Assembly (NCBI RefSeq): GCF_030269445.1
Contig: NZ_BSTJ01000002.1
Span: 124,001-188,000 of the forward strand
Reading direction: 5' to 3'
Source of the DNA: Actinoallomurus iriomotensis
Lineage (GTDB): Bacteria > Actinomycetota > Actinomycetes > Streptosporangiales > Streptosporangiaceae
Length of the DNA stretch: 64,000 nucleotides
Shown here: positions 51,688 to 60,819 of the stretch, piece after piece
How positions within the stretch are numbered: the stretch's first letter is position 1
How the letters are laid out: each line of letters starts with the position of its first letter
Position numbers and translations under genes: made by a program
Notes under the pieces: model-generated
Database searches by the model: none
What the model saw: only the letters and a program-made list of their open reading frames with translations
Told to the model about the DNA's origin: nothing

Positions 51688-52749
51688 GTGTCGACCCGAC
51701 CCGTGCTGATCCTGAGTGCGGGGATGGGCGCGGGGCACGACCGGGTCGCGGGCGAGCTCGCGCGCCGCCTGACCACGATGGGGATCGGCGCCGAGGTGAC
51801 CGACGTCCTCGACCTGCTGCCGCTGCGGTCAGGACACGGGATGCGCCGCGGGTACGGCTGGACCGTGCGTCACGCGCCGTGGCTGTACGCCGGGATCTAC
51901 CGGGTCTTCTTCGCCTCGCCGCGCGCACCCGCGATCTCGCCGCTCACCGCCCTGGTCGCGGCGCGGCTGGAGGACCTGGTCCGCCGGCGGGCGCCGTCCG
52001 CGCTGATCTCGACGTTCCACGTGGCCGCGCAGGCCGCCGGGCACCTGCGCGCGCACGGCCGGCTCCCGGTGCCGAGCCTGGTGATGGTGACCGACTTCGC
52101 GGTCCACGGGCTCTGGCTGCATCCGGGCAACGACGGCCACCTGTGCCTGACGCCCGCCGCCGTCCGCGAGGTACGGGCGGCGACCGGACGCCCGGCGTGG
52201 TGTCACGCGCCCGTCGTACGGCCGGAGTTCCGGCGCCTCCGCGCCGCGCCGGCGCTCGCGCCCGGTGGCCGGCCGCGCGTGCTCGTCACCGCCGGGTCGT
52301 GGGGCGTGGGCCGGGTCGAGGAGACGACGCGGGTGCTGTCGGACTCGGGCCGCTATCTGCCGGTCGTCCTGTGCGGGGCGAACCGGCGGCTGCGCCGGAG
52401 CCTGGACCGCACCGGCGGCTGTGTCGCGCTCGGCTGGCGTGAGGACGTGCCCGAGCTGATGGCCGCCTCGTACGCGGTCATCGACAACGCGTCCGGGCTG
52501 ACCTGCGAGGAGGCGGTCGCCGCCGGGGTCCCGGTGATCTGCTACCGGCCGATCCCCGGGCACGGTCTGGCGGGCGCGCGGGCGATGGCGCGCGCCGGGG
52601 TGGGCGTCCACGCGCGGGACGGCGCGGAGCTGCTCGCCTCGCTGGACCGGCTGCGGTCTCCCCTCGAACGCGGCCGGCGGCTCAAGCGGGCGGGCGCCCT
52701 GTTCGAGCGGCGGCCGGTGGAGGACCTGCTCAGGTGCCTGCTGCCATGA
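51688..52749 (+). CDS. MGDG synthase-like glycosyltransferase (GT28 family), 353 aa
   Basis: A GT-B enzyme resembling diacylglycerol galactosyl/glucosyltransferases. I-L-S-A-G-M-G-A-G-H at 8-17 is the acceptor-side loop, T-D-F-A-V-H-G-L-W follows near 131, and the C-terminal domain shows V-T-A-G-S-W-G-V-G, L-G-W-R-E-D-V-P-E-L-M-A and G-L-T-C-E-E-A-V-A-A-G-V-P-V-I. Lipid-linked acceptors are typical. GTG start. The 3' end overlaps the converging DMT gene by 20 bases. Confidence 0.87.
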   Translation: MSTRPVLILSAGMGAGHDRVAGELARRLTTMGIGAEVTDVLDLLPLRSGHGMRRGYGWTVRHAPWLYAGIYRVFFASPRAPAISPLTALVAARLEDLVRRRAPSALISTFHVAAQAAGHLRAHGRLPVPSLVMVTDFAVHGLWLHPGNDGHLCLTPAAVREVRAATGRPAWCHAPVVRPEFRRLRAAPALAPGGRPRVLVTAGSWGVGRVEETTRVLSDSGRYLPVVLCGANRRLRRSLDRTGGCVALGWREDVPELMAASYAVIDNASGLTCEEAVAAGVPVICYRPIPGHGLAGARAMARAGVGVHARDGAELLASLDRLRSPLERGRRLKRAGALFERRPVEDLLRCLLP

Positions 52750-53590
52750 CCTTCTGACGGCGGAGCGGCGGCGACTGGGACAGCAGCGTGCTGCCGTACA
52801 CGATCAGCCCGACGGCGAACAGCTCCAGCACCGACCAGGCACCCAGCCGGATGGTCTCGCCGAACAGGCCCACGCCGTACCCGATGCTCGCGACCGGGTC
52901 GGCGACGGTCAGCGCCGGTTGCACGGCGACGAGCGGCCCGCTCTGGAAGGCGTTCTGCAGCAGGAAGAGGCTGACCAGCCCGGCCAGGACCATGGCGTAC
53001 ACCGTCCAGGTCGTGAACAGAGTGGACGGCCGTTCCACCTCGCGCACGGCCTGCTTCATCAGCGCGGCGGTGAAGGAGAAGCCCAGGCCGGCCGCGACCC
53101 CGAGGATCGCGGCGCGGCCCGCGCCGGTCGCCAGCCGCGCCACCGTCAGCAGAAGGGCGACCAGCCCGAGCGTGACGAGGGTGGCGACCGCCCACAGCAT
53201 CCGGCTGGGGACCTGGTGGCCCTCCGACGGCATGGCCCCCAGCAGGAGCATCACCAGCCCCCCGGTGAGCACGCCGACGGCCAGCCACGACCGCCGGTCC
53301 AGCCGGACGCGGAACACGCAGCCGATGAACATCATCGTGATCGGAAGCTCCACCACGAGGATCGGCTGGACCAGGGCGAGCCCGCCGAACAGGAGAGCGC
53401 CGGCCTGGAACGCGAACCCGCCGATGAGCGCGGCGATGCCGCCGAGCCACGCGGGCCGGTGGATGAGGTAGGCGATGAGGCCGAGCCGGAACGCCTGGCC
53501 CGCCGGGGCCGTACGCGCCGCACGCCGCTGGAGCACGGACGCGAGTGCGTTGCTCGCGGCGGCCAGCACGGCCAGCGCGACCGCGATCAT
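52730..53590 (-). CDS. DMT-family (EamA-like) membrane protein 1 (286 aa)
   Basis: About 9-10 hydrophobic helices in two related halves, the layout of DMT transporters and of the NIPA/DUF6 group. Q-P-I-L-V-V-E-L-P near residue 80 and Q-P-A-L-T-V-A-D-P in the second half are the matching positions. It overlaps the second DMT gene by 4 bases, suggesting a heteromeric pair. Substrate unknown. Confidence 0.82.
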   Translation of the reverse strand: MIAVALAVLAAASNALASVLQRRAARTAPAGQAFRLGLIAYLIHRPAWLGGIAALIGGFAFQAGALLFGGLALVQPILVVELPITMMFIGCVFRVRLDRRSWLAVGVLTGGLVMLLLGAMPSEGHQVPSRMLWAVATLVTLGLVALLLTVARLATGAGRAAILGVAAGLGFSFTAALMKQAVREVERPSTLFTTWTVYAMVLAGLVSLFLLQNAFQSGPLVAVQPALTVADPVASIGYGVGLFGETIRLGAWSVLELFAVGLIVYGSTLLSQSPPLRRQKVMAAGT

Positions 53591-54456
53591 CGCTGCCTCT
53601 CCGTCTCGACCGTCTCCCGCTTGCCCAGGTACGGCGACCGGCCGAGGACGACGATGCCGCCGACCATCATCAGCAGACCGGCGACCATCGCGGCGAGGGC
53701 CTCCGGGGTGGTCCGGACGCGCTCGTAGAAGATCAGGATGCCCAGGATGATGCCGATCAGCGGTTCGGCCGCGGTCGCGGCGGGCAGCGAGATCCGCAGC
53801 GGGGCGGCGTCGAAGGCGCTCTGGGCGAGCAGCAGCCCGGCGACCGCGACGAGGATCATCCCGTAGGGCAGCCAGCTCCGCACCAGGCCGCCCACGCCGT
53901 GCCCGAGCACGAGCAGGGAGCCGCGGGTCAGCACGTCCTGGATGCCCCACAGCATTCCGGCGGACGCGGCGAGCAGCATGGCCTTCGTACGCAGCGACCG
54001 TGGCCGCGCCGTCAGCACGAGCAACACCACGAGGACGACGACGACCGCGGCGACGAGCCAGCGCGTCGACTCCGGGCCCGGGGGCTGCCCGGCATGGGGG
54101 CGGCCGAAGGCGAGGAACAGCCCGGACCCGGCCGTCACGAGGAGGCCGCCCTGCCAGACCCTGCGGTTCAACGGCTCGCGGTACAGCACGTGGGCGAAGA
54201 CCAGTGCGAACAGCAGGTTGGTGGCCAGGATCGGCTCGACCGAGGACACGTCGGACTCGTCCAGGGCGGTCGCGCCCAGCACCTGGCCGCAGACCATCGC
54301 CGCGATGCCCAGCAGCCACAGGCGGTTGCGCGCCAGATGGCTGAGCAGCTTCAGGTGCAGCATCTCGCCGAGCGGCTCCCGGTAGGCGGCGTGCTGCTGG
54401 GCGACGAAGCCGATTCCGATGAGGACGGCCGCCGCCAGCGCGAAAAAGATCTTCAT
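53587..54456 (-). CDS. DMT-family (EamA-like) membrane protein 2 (289 aa)
   Basis: Ten predicted helices, with S-S-V-E-P-I-L-A-T-N-L-L-F-A-L near residue 72 and the repeat position A-A-E-P-L-I-G-I-I-L-G in the second half. The tail is charged. Upstream partner of the other DMT gene (ATGA overlap). A divergent SDR begins 62 bases away. Confidence 0.82.
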   Translation of the reverse strand: MKIFFALAAAVLIGIGFVAQQHAAYREPLGEMLHLKLLSHLARNRLWLLGIAAMVCGQVLGATALDESDVSSVEPILATNLLFALVFAHVLYREPLNRRVWQGGLLVTAGSGLFLAFGRPHAGQPPGPESTRWLVAAVVVVLVVLLVLTARPRSLRTKAMLLAASAGMLWGIQDVLTRGSLLVLGHGVGGLVRSWLPYGMILVAVAGLLLAQSAFDAAPLRISLPAATAAEPLIGIILGILIFYERVRTTPEALAAMVAGLLMMVGGIVVLGRSPYLGKRETVETERQR

Positions 54457-54518
54457 TGGGCCGGGCCGCCGGTCAGCCGGTCCGTGAGCATCGCCGCACG
54501 GGTGGGCAGGATCGGCTC

Positions 54519-55250
54519 ATGAGGCTCGACGACCGCCTGGTACTGATCACGGGCGCCTCCTCCGGCATCGGCGCGGCGACCGCACGGGCGATGGCGGACG
54601 CCCAGGCGCGGCTGCTGCTGACCGGGCGGAACCGCGCGGCCCTGGACGCGGTGGCGGCCGAGACCGGCGGGCGGGCGATCGCCGCCGACCTGCCGGCCGG
54701 CGCCACGGCGCTCGCGTCCGAGGCGGGGCCGGTCGACGTGCTCGTGGCCAACGCCGGGGCGGGCTGGGCCGGAGCGTTCGCCACCATGCCGGAACGGACC
54801 ATCGACGACCTGCTGGCCGTCGACCTCGCCGCACCGATGCGGCTGACGCGGCTCCTGCTGCCGGGAATGGTCGCCCGGGGCCGCGGCCACCTCGTGTTCG
54901 TGGCCTCCATCGCGGGCGTCGTCGGTGTGCCGGGCGAGGCGGTGTACTCCGCCGCGAAGGCCGGCCTGATCGCCTTCGCCGAGGCGCTGCGCGCCGAGAC
55001 GGCCGTCGGCGTGTCCGTGGTGCTGCCCGGCGTCGTGGACACGCCCTTCTTCGACCGGCGCGGCGCGCCGTACGAGCGGTCCCGGCCCGTCCCGGTGCCG
55101 GCCGCGCGGGTGGCACGGGCCATCGTCGGCGCGGTCGAGCGCGAGCGGGCCGAGGTGTACGTGCCGGGCTGGCTGGAGGCGCCCGCCCGGCTCAGGGGCG
55201 CGGCGCCCGGCGTCTTCCGGCGACTCGCCGCCCTCCTCGGGGGCGTCTGA
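54519..55250 (+). CDS. SDR-family oxidoreductase (243 aa)
   Basis: T-G-A-S-S-G-I-G at 11-18, N-A-G-A-G-W around 86, S-I-A-G-V-V-G-V-P-G-E-A-V-Y-S-A-A-K with the catalytic Ser, Tyr and Lys, and a C-terminus like those of acyl/steroid SDRs. It is divergent from the DMT pair. Substrate unknown. Confidence 0.9.
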   Translation: MRLDDRLVLITGASSGIGAATARAMADAQARLLLTGRNRAALDAVAAETGGRAIAADLPAGATALASEAGPVDVLVANAGAGWAGAFATMPERTIDDLLAVDLAAPMRLTRLLLPGMVARGRGHLVFVASIAGVVGVPGEAVYSAAKAGLIAFAEALRAETAVGVSVVLPGVVDTPFFDRRGAPYERSRPVPVPAARVARAIVGAVERERAEVYVPGWLEAPARLRGAAPGVFRRLAALLGGV

Positions 55251-55314
55251 CGGGTCCCGTCCGCGGATCCGGGCAGCGGACGCGCCTCAGTGTGAGATCG
55301 GGCCGGCGGGCGGC

Positions 55315-55518
55315 TCATCTGGTCTCCCGTTCCCCCGCTCCCTCGTGTGGGCCGCGCCGTCGGCGCGCGGAGCGGGGACCACGCCGGCGGCCGAACCGGA
55401 GGCCGCCGACGATGTCGATCAGGAGGATCAGCGCCCCGATGGCGAGGAGTTGGGAGAGCCCCCTGACCGTGACGCCGACGGTCCCCAGGACGATCGCCGG
55501 GAATCAGAGGACACCCAT
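55315..55518 (-). pseudogene. Small membrane protein ORF with in-frame TGA at codon 5
   Basis: An ATG at 55518 follows GAGGGAG at a normal distance. Codon 5 (55506-55504) is TGA, where TGG would give M-G-V-L-W-F-P-A-I-V. After it the frame codes a clean membrane helix with L-S-Q-L-L-A-I-G-A-L-I-L-L-I-D-I-V-G-G-L, then a basic tail to a TGA at 55317-55315 (67 codons). No ATG, GTG or TTG follows the TGA before the helix. It looks like a real small gene hit by a nonsense change, or a sequencing error. The rest of the 325-base gap holds nothing I can name. Confidence 0.5.
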
Positions 55519-55576
55519 CGCGAACGCTCCCTCGTTGGGCGGACTCGCAAGCCATCCCACATGGTATCCCCCCTGG

Positions 55577-56614
55577 TCAGGCCGCCTTTGCGCCACCACC
55601 GACGGCGTCCAGGTGGCGGAGCGCCGTGACGTAGGACTCGATGGGCCCCTCCTCGGTGTACGGGAGGCCGACGAGGCGGCAGTGCTCGCGGACGAGCGGC
55701 TGCGCGCGCCTCAGGTGAGGGCGCGGCATGCTCGGGAACAGGTGGTGCTCGATCTGGTAGTTCAGGCCGCCGAGGAACCAGTCGGTCACCGCGCCCCCGC
55801 GGACGTTCCGCGAGGTGAGGACCTGCTTGCGCAGGTGGTCCCAGCGCTCCCCCGGTCCCGGCATCGGCATGCCCTTGTGGTTCGGGGCGAACGCGCAGCC
55901 GAGGTGGAGGCCGAGCAGCGCCTGGTGCGCGAGGACGAACGCGATCGCCGCGCCCGGCGACAGCACGGTGAACAGCAGCCCGAGGTAACCACCGAAGTGC
56001 GCGCACAGCAGGAGCGCCTCCACCCACGCCTGCCCGCGCCGGTCGCCGCGACGGCAGCGGCCCACGATGTACCGGACGCTGCTCACCTTGAGGTTGATGC
56101 CCTCCAGAAGCAGCAGGGGAACGAACAGCCGGCCCTGGTTGCGGGTGAACCAGCGGGTGAACGCGCCTCGGCGGCCGGCCGCCTGGTCCGTGGACCAGAC
56201 GAGGACGCCCGGGCTGACGTCCGGGTCCTTGTCCTGGTGATTGGGGTTGGCGTGGTGCCGATTGTGCTTGTCGGTCCACCAGCCGTAGCTCAGCCCGAGC
56301 CCCAGGTTCCCGACGAGGAGGCCCAGCAGCCGGTTGGCCCGCCGCGTGGCCGCGATCTGCCCGTGCCCGGCGTCGTGCCCGATGAAGTACAGGCGTGTCG
56401 TGAACAAGGCCGCCGGCAGCACCAGCACGGCCTGCCACCACGAGACGCCGGTCAGCGCGACCGCGACCCAGACCGCGCCATAGGCGAGCAGGTCCAGCCC
56501 GATCAGCCACGCGTAGCGGCCTCGGCGGCGGTCCAGCAGCCCGTGGGCGCGGATCTGCTGGACCAGTGGCGCGAACCCGCTCCGGGCCACGGTGACGTCG
56601 GATGTCAGGGTCAT
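55577..56614 (-). CDS. Membrane fatty acid desaturase (345 aa)
   Basis: Di-iron acyl desaturase with three His boxes: H-D-A-G-H at 80-84, H-N-R-H-H at 117-121 and Q-I-E-H-H-L-F-P from 287. Four hydrophobic helices lie between. The third box with Gln in first position is seen in acyl-lipid/linoleoyl-type desaturases. GAGGAG precedes the ATG at 56614 by 6 bases. Monocistronic, with a 240-base upstream region. Confidence 0.92.
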   Translation of the reverse strand: MTLTSDVTVARSGFAPLVQQIRAHGLLDRRRGRYAWLIGLDLLAYGAVWVAVALTGVSWWQAVLVLPAALFTTRLYFIGHDAGHGQIAATRRANRLLGLLVGNLGLGLSYGWWTDKHNRHHANPNHQDKDPDVSPGVLVWSTDQAAGRRGAFTRWFTRNQGRLFVPLLLLEGINLKVSSVRYIVGRCRRGDRRGQAWVEALLLCAHFGGYLGLLFTVLSPGAAIAFVLAHQALLGLHLGCAFAPNHKGMPMPGPGERWDHLRKQVLTSRNVRGGAVTDWFLGGLNYQIEHHLFPSMPRPHLRRAQPLVREHCRLVGLPYTEEGPIESYVTALRHLDAVGGGAKAA

Positions 56615-56857
56615 CGATATCTCCTCGGTACGGCGCCGGGGCGCACCCGCCCCTCCGGGGTTCGGAGGCCGTGATCGGTTGACTGAAACCGTAGGAACGG
56701 CGGGCTCGGCGTCCCAGCCGGTCAGCACCCGTACCGGGGTGCGTGTACCACCGCTCCCATGGTGGTGCTGGCCCCACCCTCCTTCGAGGCGCCGAGAGGT
56801 TAGGGCCGCCGCGCAGGGGGGTAGGGGTTCGAACCTCAGTTCGAAGGAGTGATGACG

Positions 56858-57055
56858 ATGAGCCACGGACCCGTGGAGAAGGATCCCGGCGACTGGGCCA
56901 CCGGCGACGAGCCGATGACCGGTCCACAGGAGTCGTACCTGCGAACTCTCGCCCGCGAGGCGGGAGAGGAGGTGCCCGCAGGGCTGTCCAAGGCCGAGGC
57001 GTCGGAGCTGATCGACCACCTCCAGGACCGCAGCGAACGTTTGCGCCAGGCCTGA
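56858..57055 (+). CDS. DUF3072 small protein (65 aa)
   Basis: Short acidic protein with K-D-P-G-D-W-A-T-G-D-E-P-M-T-G-P-Q near its start and A-G-L-S-K-A-E-A-S-E-L-I-D-H-L-Q at the end, the DUF3072 pattern. Function unknown. The ATG at 56858 is eight bases past AGGAG; GTG 56849 and ATG 56852 are too close to it. Confidence 0.85.
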   Translation: MSHGPVEKDPGDWATGDEPMTGPQESYLRTLAREAGEEVPAGLSKAEASELIDHLQDRSERLRQA

Positions 57056-57082
57056 GCGACCGCCGAGAGGAGACCTCCCCGG

Positions 57083-57700
57083 TCAGCGTCCCCAGGCGCG
57101 CAGGAGCGACGCGACGTGGGCTTCGAGCAGCGGCTCCGGCAGCGGCGCGGGCGTCGTGAGGATCCGCGTGACGACCGGGCCGGCGAGCTGAGCGGCGCTC
57201 AGGGCGGTCTCCGGCATGTCCGGCGCGCTCCGGCGGACGCGGTCGAGGACGCCGCGGGCGCTCTCGGTCAGCAGGTCGGCGCCGTGGACCAGCTCGCGTA
57301 CGGCGGGATCGTGCTGCGCCTCGCCGACCAGCGCCCGGTAGGCGAGCCCCGGAGGCGAGGTGGTGAGGAACTCGGTCAGGGCGGTCAGGTAGGCGAGCAG
57401 GTCGCCGGCCGGGTCCGCGTGCGGCGGGACGACGAGTTCCTCACGGGCGTCGGTGAGGCACGCCTCCAGGAGGATCTCGGCCTTGGTGGACCACCACCGG
57501 TACACCGTCTGCCGCCCCACGCCGGCCCGCTCGGCGATGCCCTTCATCGTCATCGCCGCGTAGCCGACGTCGACCAGGAGGTCGTCGACGGCGTGGAGCA
57601 CCGCCCGGCGGGCGCGCTCGCTCCGGGGCCGCCCCATCCGGGCGCCGGGCGCGGCCGGGTCGGTGTTGAGGACCACACCGCGAGTGTAGCGAGACACCAT
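57083..57700 (-). CDS. TetR/AcrR-family regulator (205 aa)
   Basis: HTH region: A-M-T-M-K-G-I-A-E-R-A-G-V-G-R-Q-T-V-Y-R-W-W-S-T-K. The C-terminal part resembles the TetR_C_11-like domain. TATCAT (57714-57709) lies seven bases before the ATG at 57700, so the message may be leaderless. A perfect palindrome (57688-57708) covers the start codon, which suggests autorepression. A divergent MFS gene is the likely target. Confidence 0.9.
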   Translation of the reverse strand: MVSRYTRGVVLNTDPAAPGARMGRPRSERARRAVLHAVDDLLVDVGYAAMTMKGIAERAGVGRQTVYRWWSTKAEILLEACLTDAREELVVPPHADPAGDLLAYLTALTEFLTTSPPGLAYRALVGEAQHDPAVRELVHGADLLTESARGVLDRVRRSAPDMPETALSAAQLAGPVVTRILTTPAPLPEPLLEAHVASLLRAWGR

Positions 57701-57708
57701 GTCTCGCT
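57688..57708. promoter_or_regulatory. TetR operator over the regulator's own start codon
   Basis: AGCGAGACA and TGTCTCGCT are exact complements around a 3-base centre. It spans the ATG and adjoins the TATCAT box; a rightward TTGACT (57717-57722), 18 bases from GTAAGT (57741-57746), could serve the MFS gene. Confidence 0.7.
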
Positions 57709-57809
57709 ATGATACGTTGACTTACGAGTCACCGTGAGCCGTAAGTGGGAAACGCCGACCCGGGCGCCGCGGCAACCCATCCCCCCGACCATCGGCGTGA
57801 GGTATCCCC

Positions 57810-59144
57810 ATGTGCGCCGCCTGCGGCATCCCCACCCACATGCCCGAAGCCGGGACCGGCCGACCGGCCGTCATCCCACCCGAGCCGGACCTCGCGACCG
57901 GCTCCCCGGCGGGCGGCCGCGCCGTGCCGAGATTCGCGGCCCTGCGAAACCGCGACTGCCGCCCGTACCTGTTCGGCGCCGGCCTGGCGATGATGGCCGA
58001 CAACATCGAGCACGTCATCACGTACTGGGTGCTGTGGCAGAAGTTCCACTCCCCCGCGCTGACCGGCTTCGAGGTCATCAGCCACTGGGTGCCCTTCCTG
58101 CTGCTGTCGGTCCTGTTCGGCTCCTGGGCCGACCGGTACGACTGCCGCCGTCTCATCCAGGGCGCGCAGGCGCTGTTCATGTTCGTCTCCATCGCCTGGG
58201 GCGTGCTCTTCCTCACCGGATCGCTGCGCGTGTGGGAGGCCTGCCTGCTGCTCGTGCTGCACGGGTGCGCGGGCTCGCTGTGGGCGCCCGCCGAACAGCT
58301 GATGCTGCACGACTTCGCCGGCCGCGACGAACTGCCCAGCGCGGTACGGCTCAACGCGACCTTCCGCAGCCTCGGCGTCCTGTTCGGCCCGGTCGTCGGC
58401 TCGGCGCTGCTGCTCGGGCTCGGCCCCACCGCCGGCATCTTCGCCAACGTGGCGTTCTACCTGCCGCTGACCCTGTTCCTGTTCCGCACCCGGTTCACCG
58501 GTCACACCCGAGACCAGGGTGCGGCCCGGCCGCGGGTCGGCGTCCTCGGCTCGCTGCGCGTCCTGCGCGACGTTCGCTCCGACCACACCATGGTCAGCAT
58601 GATCATCCTGGCCGGGCTCGGGTCGTTCTTCGTCGGCGCCTCGCTGCAGTCGGTGATGCCGATCTTCGCCCACGACCTCGGGGCCGGCAGCGCGGGGGCG
58701 GCGTACGGGATCCTGCTGTTCGCCAACGGCGCGGGCGGCGTCATCGGCGGCATCCTGCTCGAGGTCACCGGCCGCATCCGGCCGACCGCCAAGGCCGCCG
58801 TCATCAGCACCACGATCTACGGCGTGACCAGCCTGTTCTTCGCCACCACCACCAGCTATCCGCTCGCCGTGCTGCTGGTGGTGGCCGGCGGGGTGGCCAA
58901 CCTGGCGTCGATGTCGATCGGGCAGACCGTCGTACAGCTGCGCGCGTCCGCCGCCGACCGCGGCCGGGTCATCGGCCTGTACGGCATGTCCGCGAACGGG
59001 CTGCGGGCCGGAAGCGGCTTCACCGTCGGCCTCGCCGCCGCCGCCATCGGCGTGCACTGGTCGCTCGGCCTCAGTTCCGCCGCGCTGTGCGCGGGCACCC
59101 TGGCCGCCGGCGCGTACGCGCTGCGCGCGCGTACGAGCGGCTGA
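57810..59144 (+). CDS. MFS transporter, MFS_3/EntS-like (444 aa)
   Basis: About 11-12 hydrophobic helices. F-G-S-W-A-D-R-Y-D-C-R-R is the loop 2-3 motif, and H-G-C-A-G-S-L-W-A-P-A-E-Q is typical of the enterobactin-exporter-like group. The N-terminal 40 residues are polar and Pro-rich; the start could be 57810 or the ATG at 57840. It is probably controlled by the divergent TetR. Confidence 0.86.
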   Translation: MCAACGIPTHMPEAGTGRPAVIPPEPDLATGSPAGGRAVPRFAALRNRDCRPYLFGAGLAMMADNIEHVITYWVLWQKFHSPALTGFEVISHWVPFLLLSVLFGSWADRYDCRRLIQGAQALFMFVSIAWGVLFLTGSLRVWEACLLLVLHGCAGSLWAPAEQLMLHDFAGRDELPSAVRLNATFRSLGVLFGPVVGSALLLGLGPTAGIFANVAFYLPLTLFLFRTRFTGHTRDQGAARPRVGVLGSLRVLRDVRSDHTMVSMIILAGLGSFFVGASLQSVMPIFAHDLGAGSAGAAYGILLFANGAGGVIGGILLEVTGRIRPTAKAAVISTTIYGVTSLFFATTTSYPLAVLLVVAGGVANLASMSIGQTVVQLRASAADRGRVIGLYGMSANGLRAGSGFTVGLAAAAIGVHWSLGLSSAALCAGTLAAGAYALRARTSG

Positions 59145-59150
59145 GCGGCC

Positions 59151-60641
59151 TCAGCAGGCGTTCTTCAGCGAGACCGACGCGCCGGACGACGTCTTCCCGG
59201 CGGCCGGTGTCCGGCGCGCTCCGGGCGTCGCGCTCGCCGGCGGGGCGGGTGGCTGAGCGCTCTTGGCGATGGCCTGGGCCGCCGCGCGGCGCATCACCGA
59301 GACGATCGCCGCGTCCGCCGGCCGGTCGGTGTGGAACCCCGGGATCTTCGACGGGTCGTAGGAGAGGCTGCTGATGTCGGCGCCGCGCTTGACCGTGCCG
59401 GCCAGTTTGACCAGGGCGGGCAGGAGCGCGGCCGGGATGTTGGTGGAGATGGTGCTCTTGGCCGCGTTCGCCAGCTTCTCGAAGTGGGTGACCACCTTCT
59501 GCGGGTCGGCCTGGTTCGCGATGTCCCGCATCAGGCACTTCTGCCGGTCCATGCGGTGGAAGTCGTCGTCCGCGTGGCGGGTACGGCCATACCAGAGGGC
59601 GTGCTCGCCGTCCAGGTGGTGCCAGCCGGGCGTCAGGTAGCCCGACGGCGGGATCCCACGGTCCGGGTCGCCGCCGATCGGGAGCGGTTTCCCGTCGGCC
59701 GACGCCTGCACGTGCACCTTGACTCCGCCCATCGCGTCCACGATGTCCCTGAAGCCCTCGAGGTTGACCAGCACGTAGTAGTCGAGTTTCAGGCCGGTGA
59801 GATAGCCGATGACCTCCTCGAGCAGGTGCGGGCCACGCTGGCCCTTCTTGTAGCCGGGCTCGAGTTCGGGATGCCTCTTCTCGCCCTGGATGTACAGCTC
59901 GTTGAGCAGGCAGGCGCCGGCCGGGCAGGTGCCGTTCGGCGGGTAGTCGCCCGTGTAGCCGTTCGGCCAGACCGAGCGCAGCCGCGGCGGCACCTGGAAC
60001 CGGTAGAGCGCGCGCGGAAGGCTGAGGAGCACCGTGTTGCCGGTCTTGGTGTCGACGCTCGCGACCGTCATGCTGTCCGTGCGGATGCCGGTGCGGTCCT
60101 TACCCCCGTCCCCGCCCAGCAGCAGGATGTTGACGCGCGGCCGGTTCTTCCACGGGTCGGCGGCGTTGACGGCCCCGCCGGACTTGTCGTCGCCGGGGAA
60201 GATGCTCGACAGCGTGTCGCGCAGCACGTACGTCGCGTTCGCCGCGTACACCAGTGGGGTGCAGACCACCAGCGCCAGGGTCACGACGAGGGCGCCGGCG
60301 GTGACCCGCATCGCGCCCGGCAGCCCCCGCGGGCACACGACCTGGAAGGACCGGATCACGATCAACGCCCAGACGACCGCCAGCAGCAGGATGCCGGCGG
60401 CGATCGCGTTCAGCCAGGCGCCCTGGACCACCATCTGCTTGAGCCGCTCCTGAAAGGCCAGCGCCGCCGTTGCCGCGCCGAACACCAGCAACCCGAGCAG
60501 GGCCATGAGCGAGAACCCCGCGGCGCGGCGTCCCGCCGCGACGTGGGCGACGCCCCAGACCACCGCCGAGGCGAGGGTCAGTCCGAGGGCGCGCCAGAGC
60601 CCGGCGATGGGAACGGGCGGGCGGCCGCCACGTCGTGCCAT
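59151..60641 (-). CDS. LCP (LytR-CpsA-Psr) family protein (496 aa)
   Basis: Attaches glycopolymers to peptidoglycan outside the membrane. Four hydrophobic helices (about residues 15-135) are followed by the LCP domain: N-I-L-L-L-G-G-D-G-G-K-D-R-T-G-I-R-T-D-S-M-T at 171-192, L-P-R-A-L-Y, D-Y-Y-V-L-V-N-L-E-G-F, and L-W-Y-G-R-T-R-H-A-D-D-D-F-H-R. Key Arg and Asp residues are present. Four helices before the domain is more than usual. It converges on the MFS gene with a 6-base gap. Confidence 0.92.
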   Translation of the reverse strand: MARRGGRPPVPIAGLWRALGLTLASAVVWGVAHVAAGRRAAGFSLMALLGLLVFGAATAALAFQERLKQMVVQGAWLNAIAAGILLLAVVWALIVIRSFQVVCPRGLPGAMRVTAGALVVTLALVVCTPLVYAANATYVLRDTLSSIFPGDDKSGGAVNAADPWKNRPRVNILLLGGDGGKDRTGIRTDSMTVASVDTKTGNTVLLSLPRALYRFQVPPRLRSVWPNGYTGDYPPNGTCPAGACLLNELYIQGEKRHPELEPGYKKGQRGPHLLEEVIGYLTGLKLDYYVLVNLEGFRDIVDAMGGVKVHVQASADGKPLPIGGDPDRGIPPSGYLTPGWHHLDGEHALWYGRTRHADDDFHRMDRQKCLMRDIANQADPQKVVTHFEKLANAAKSTISTNIPAALLPALVKLAGTVKRGADISSLSYDPSKIPGFHTDRPADAAIVSVMRRAAAQAIAKSAQPPAPPASATPGARRTPAAGKTSSGASVSLKNAC

Positions 60642-60819
60642 GACATCTCCTCTGCTCGTCGCGTCTCATGCGAGATCAGCGCACGGGGCTCGCTGAGGCG
60701 GGCAGCGAGGCTTGGCACCGGGCGTCATTGTGCAGCAGAGTCGGTCACGCTGGCGGAAATTTACCTAAATCTGGTACAAGCCGACGAAAGCCTCACGGTG
60801 GTCACCCGACACCGCCGGG

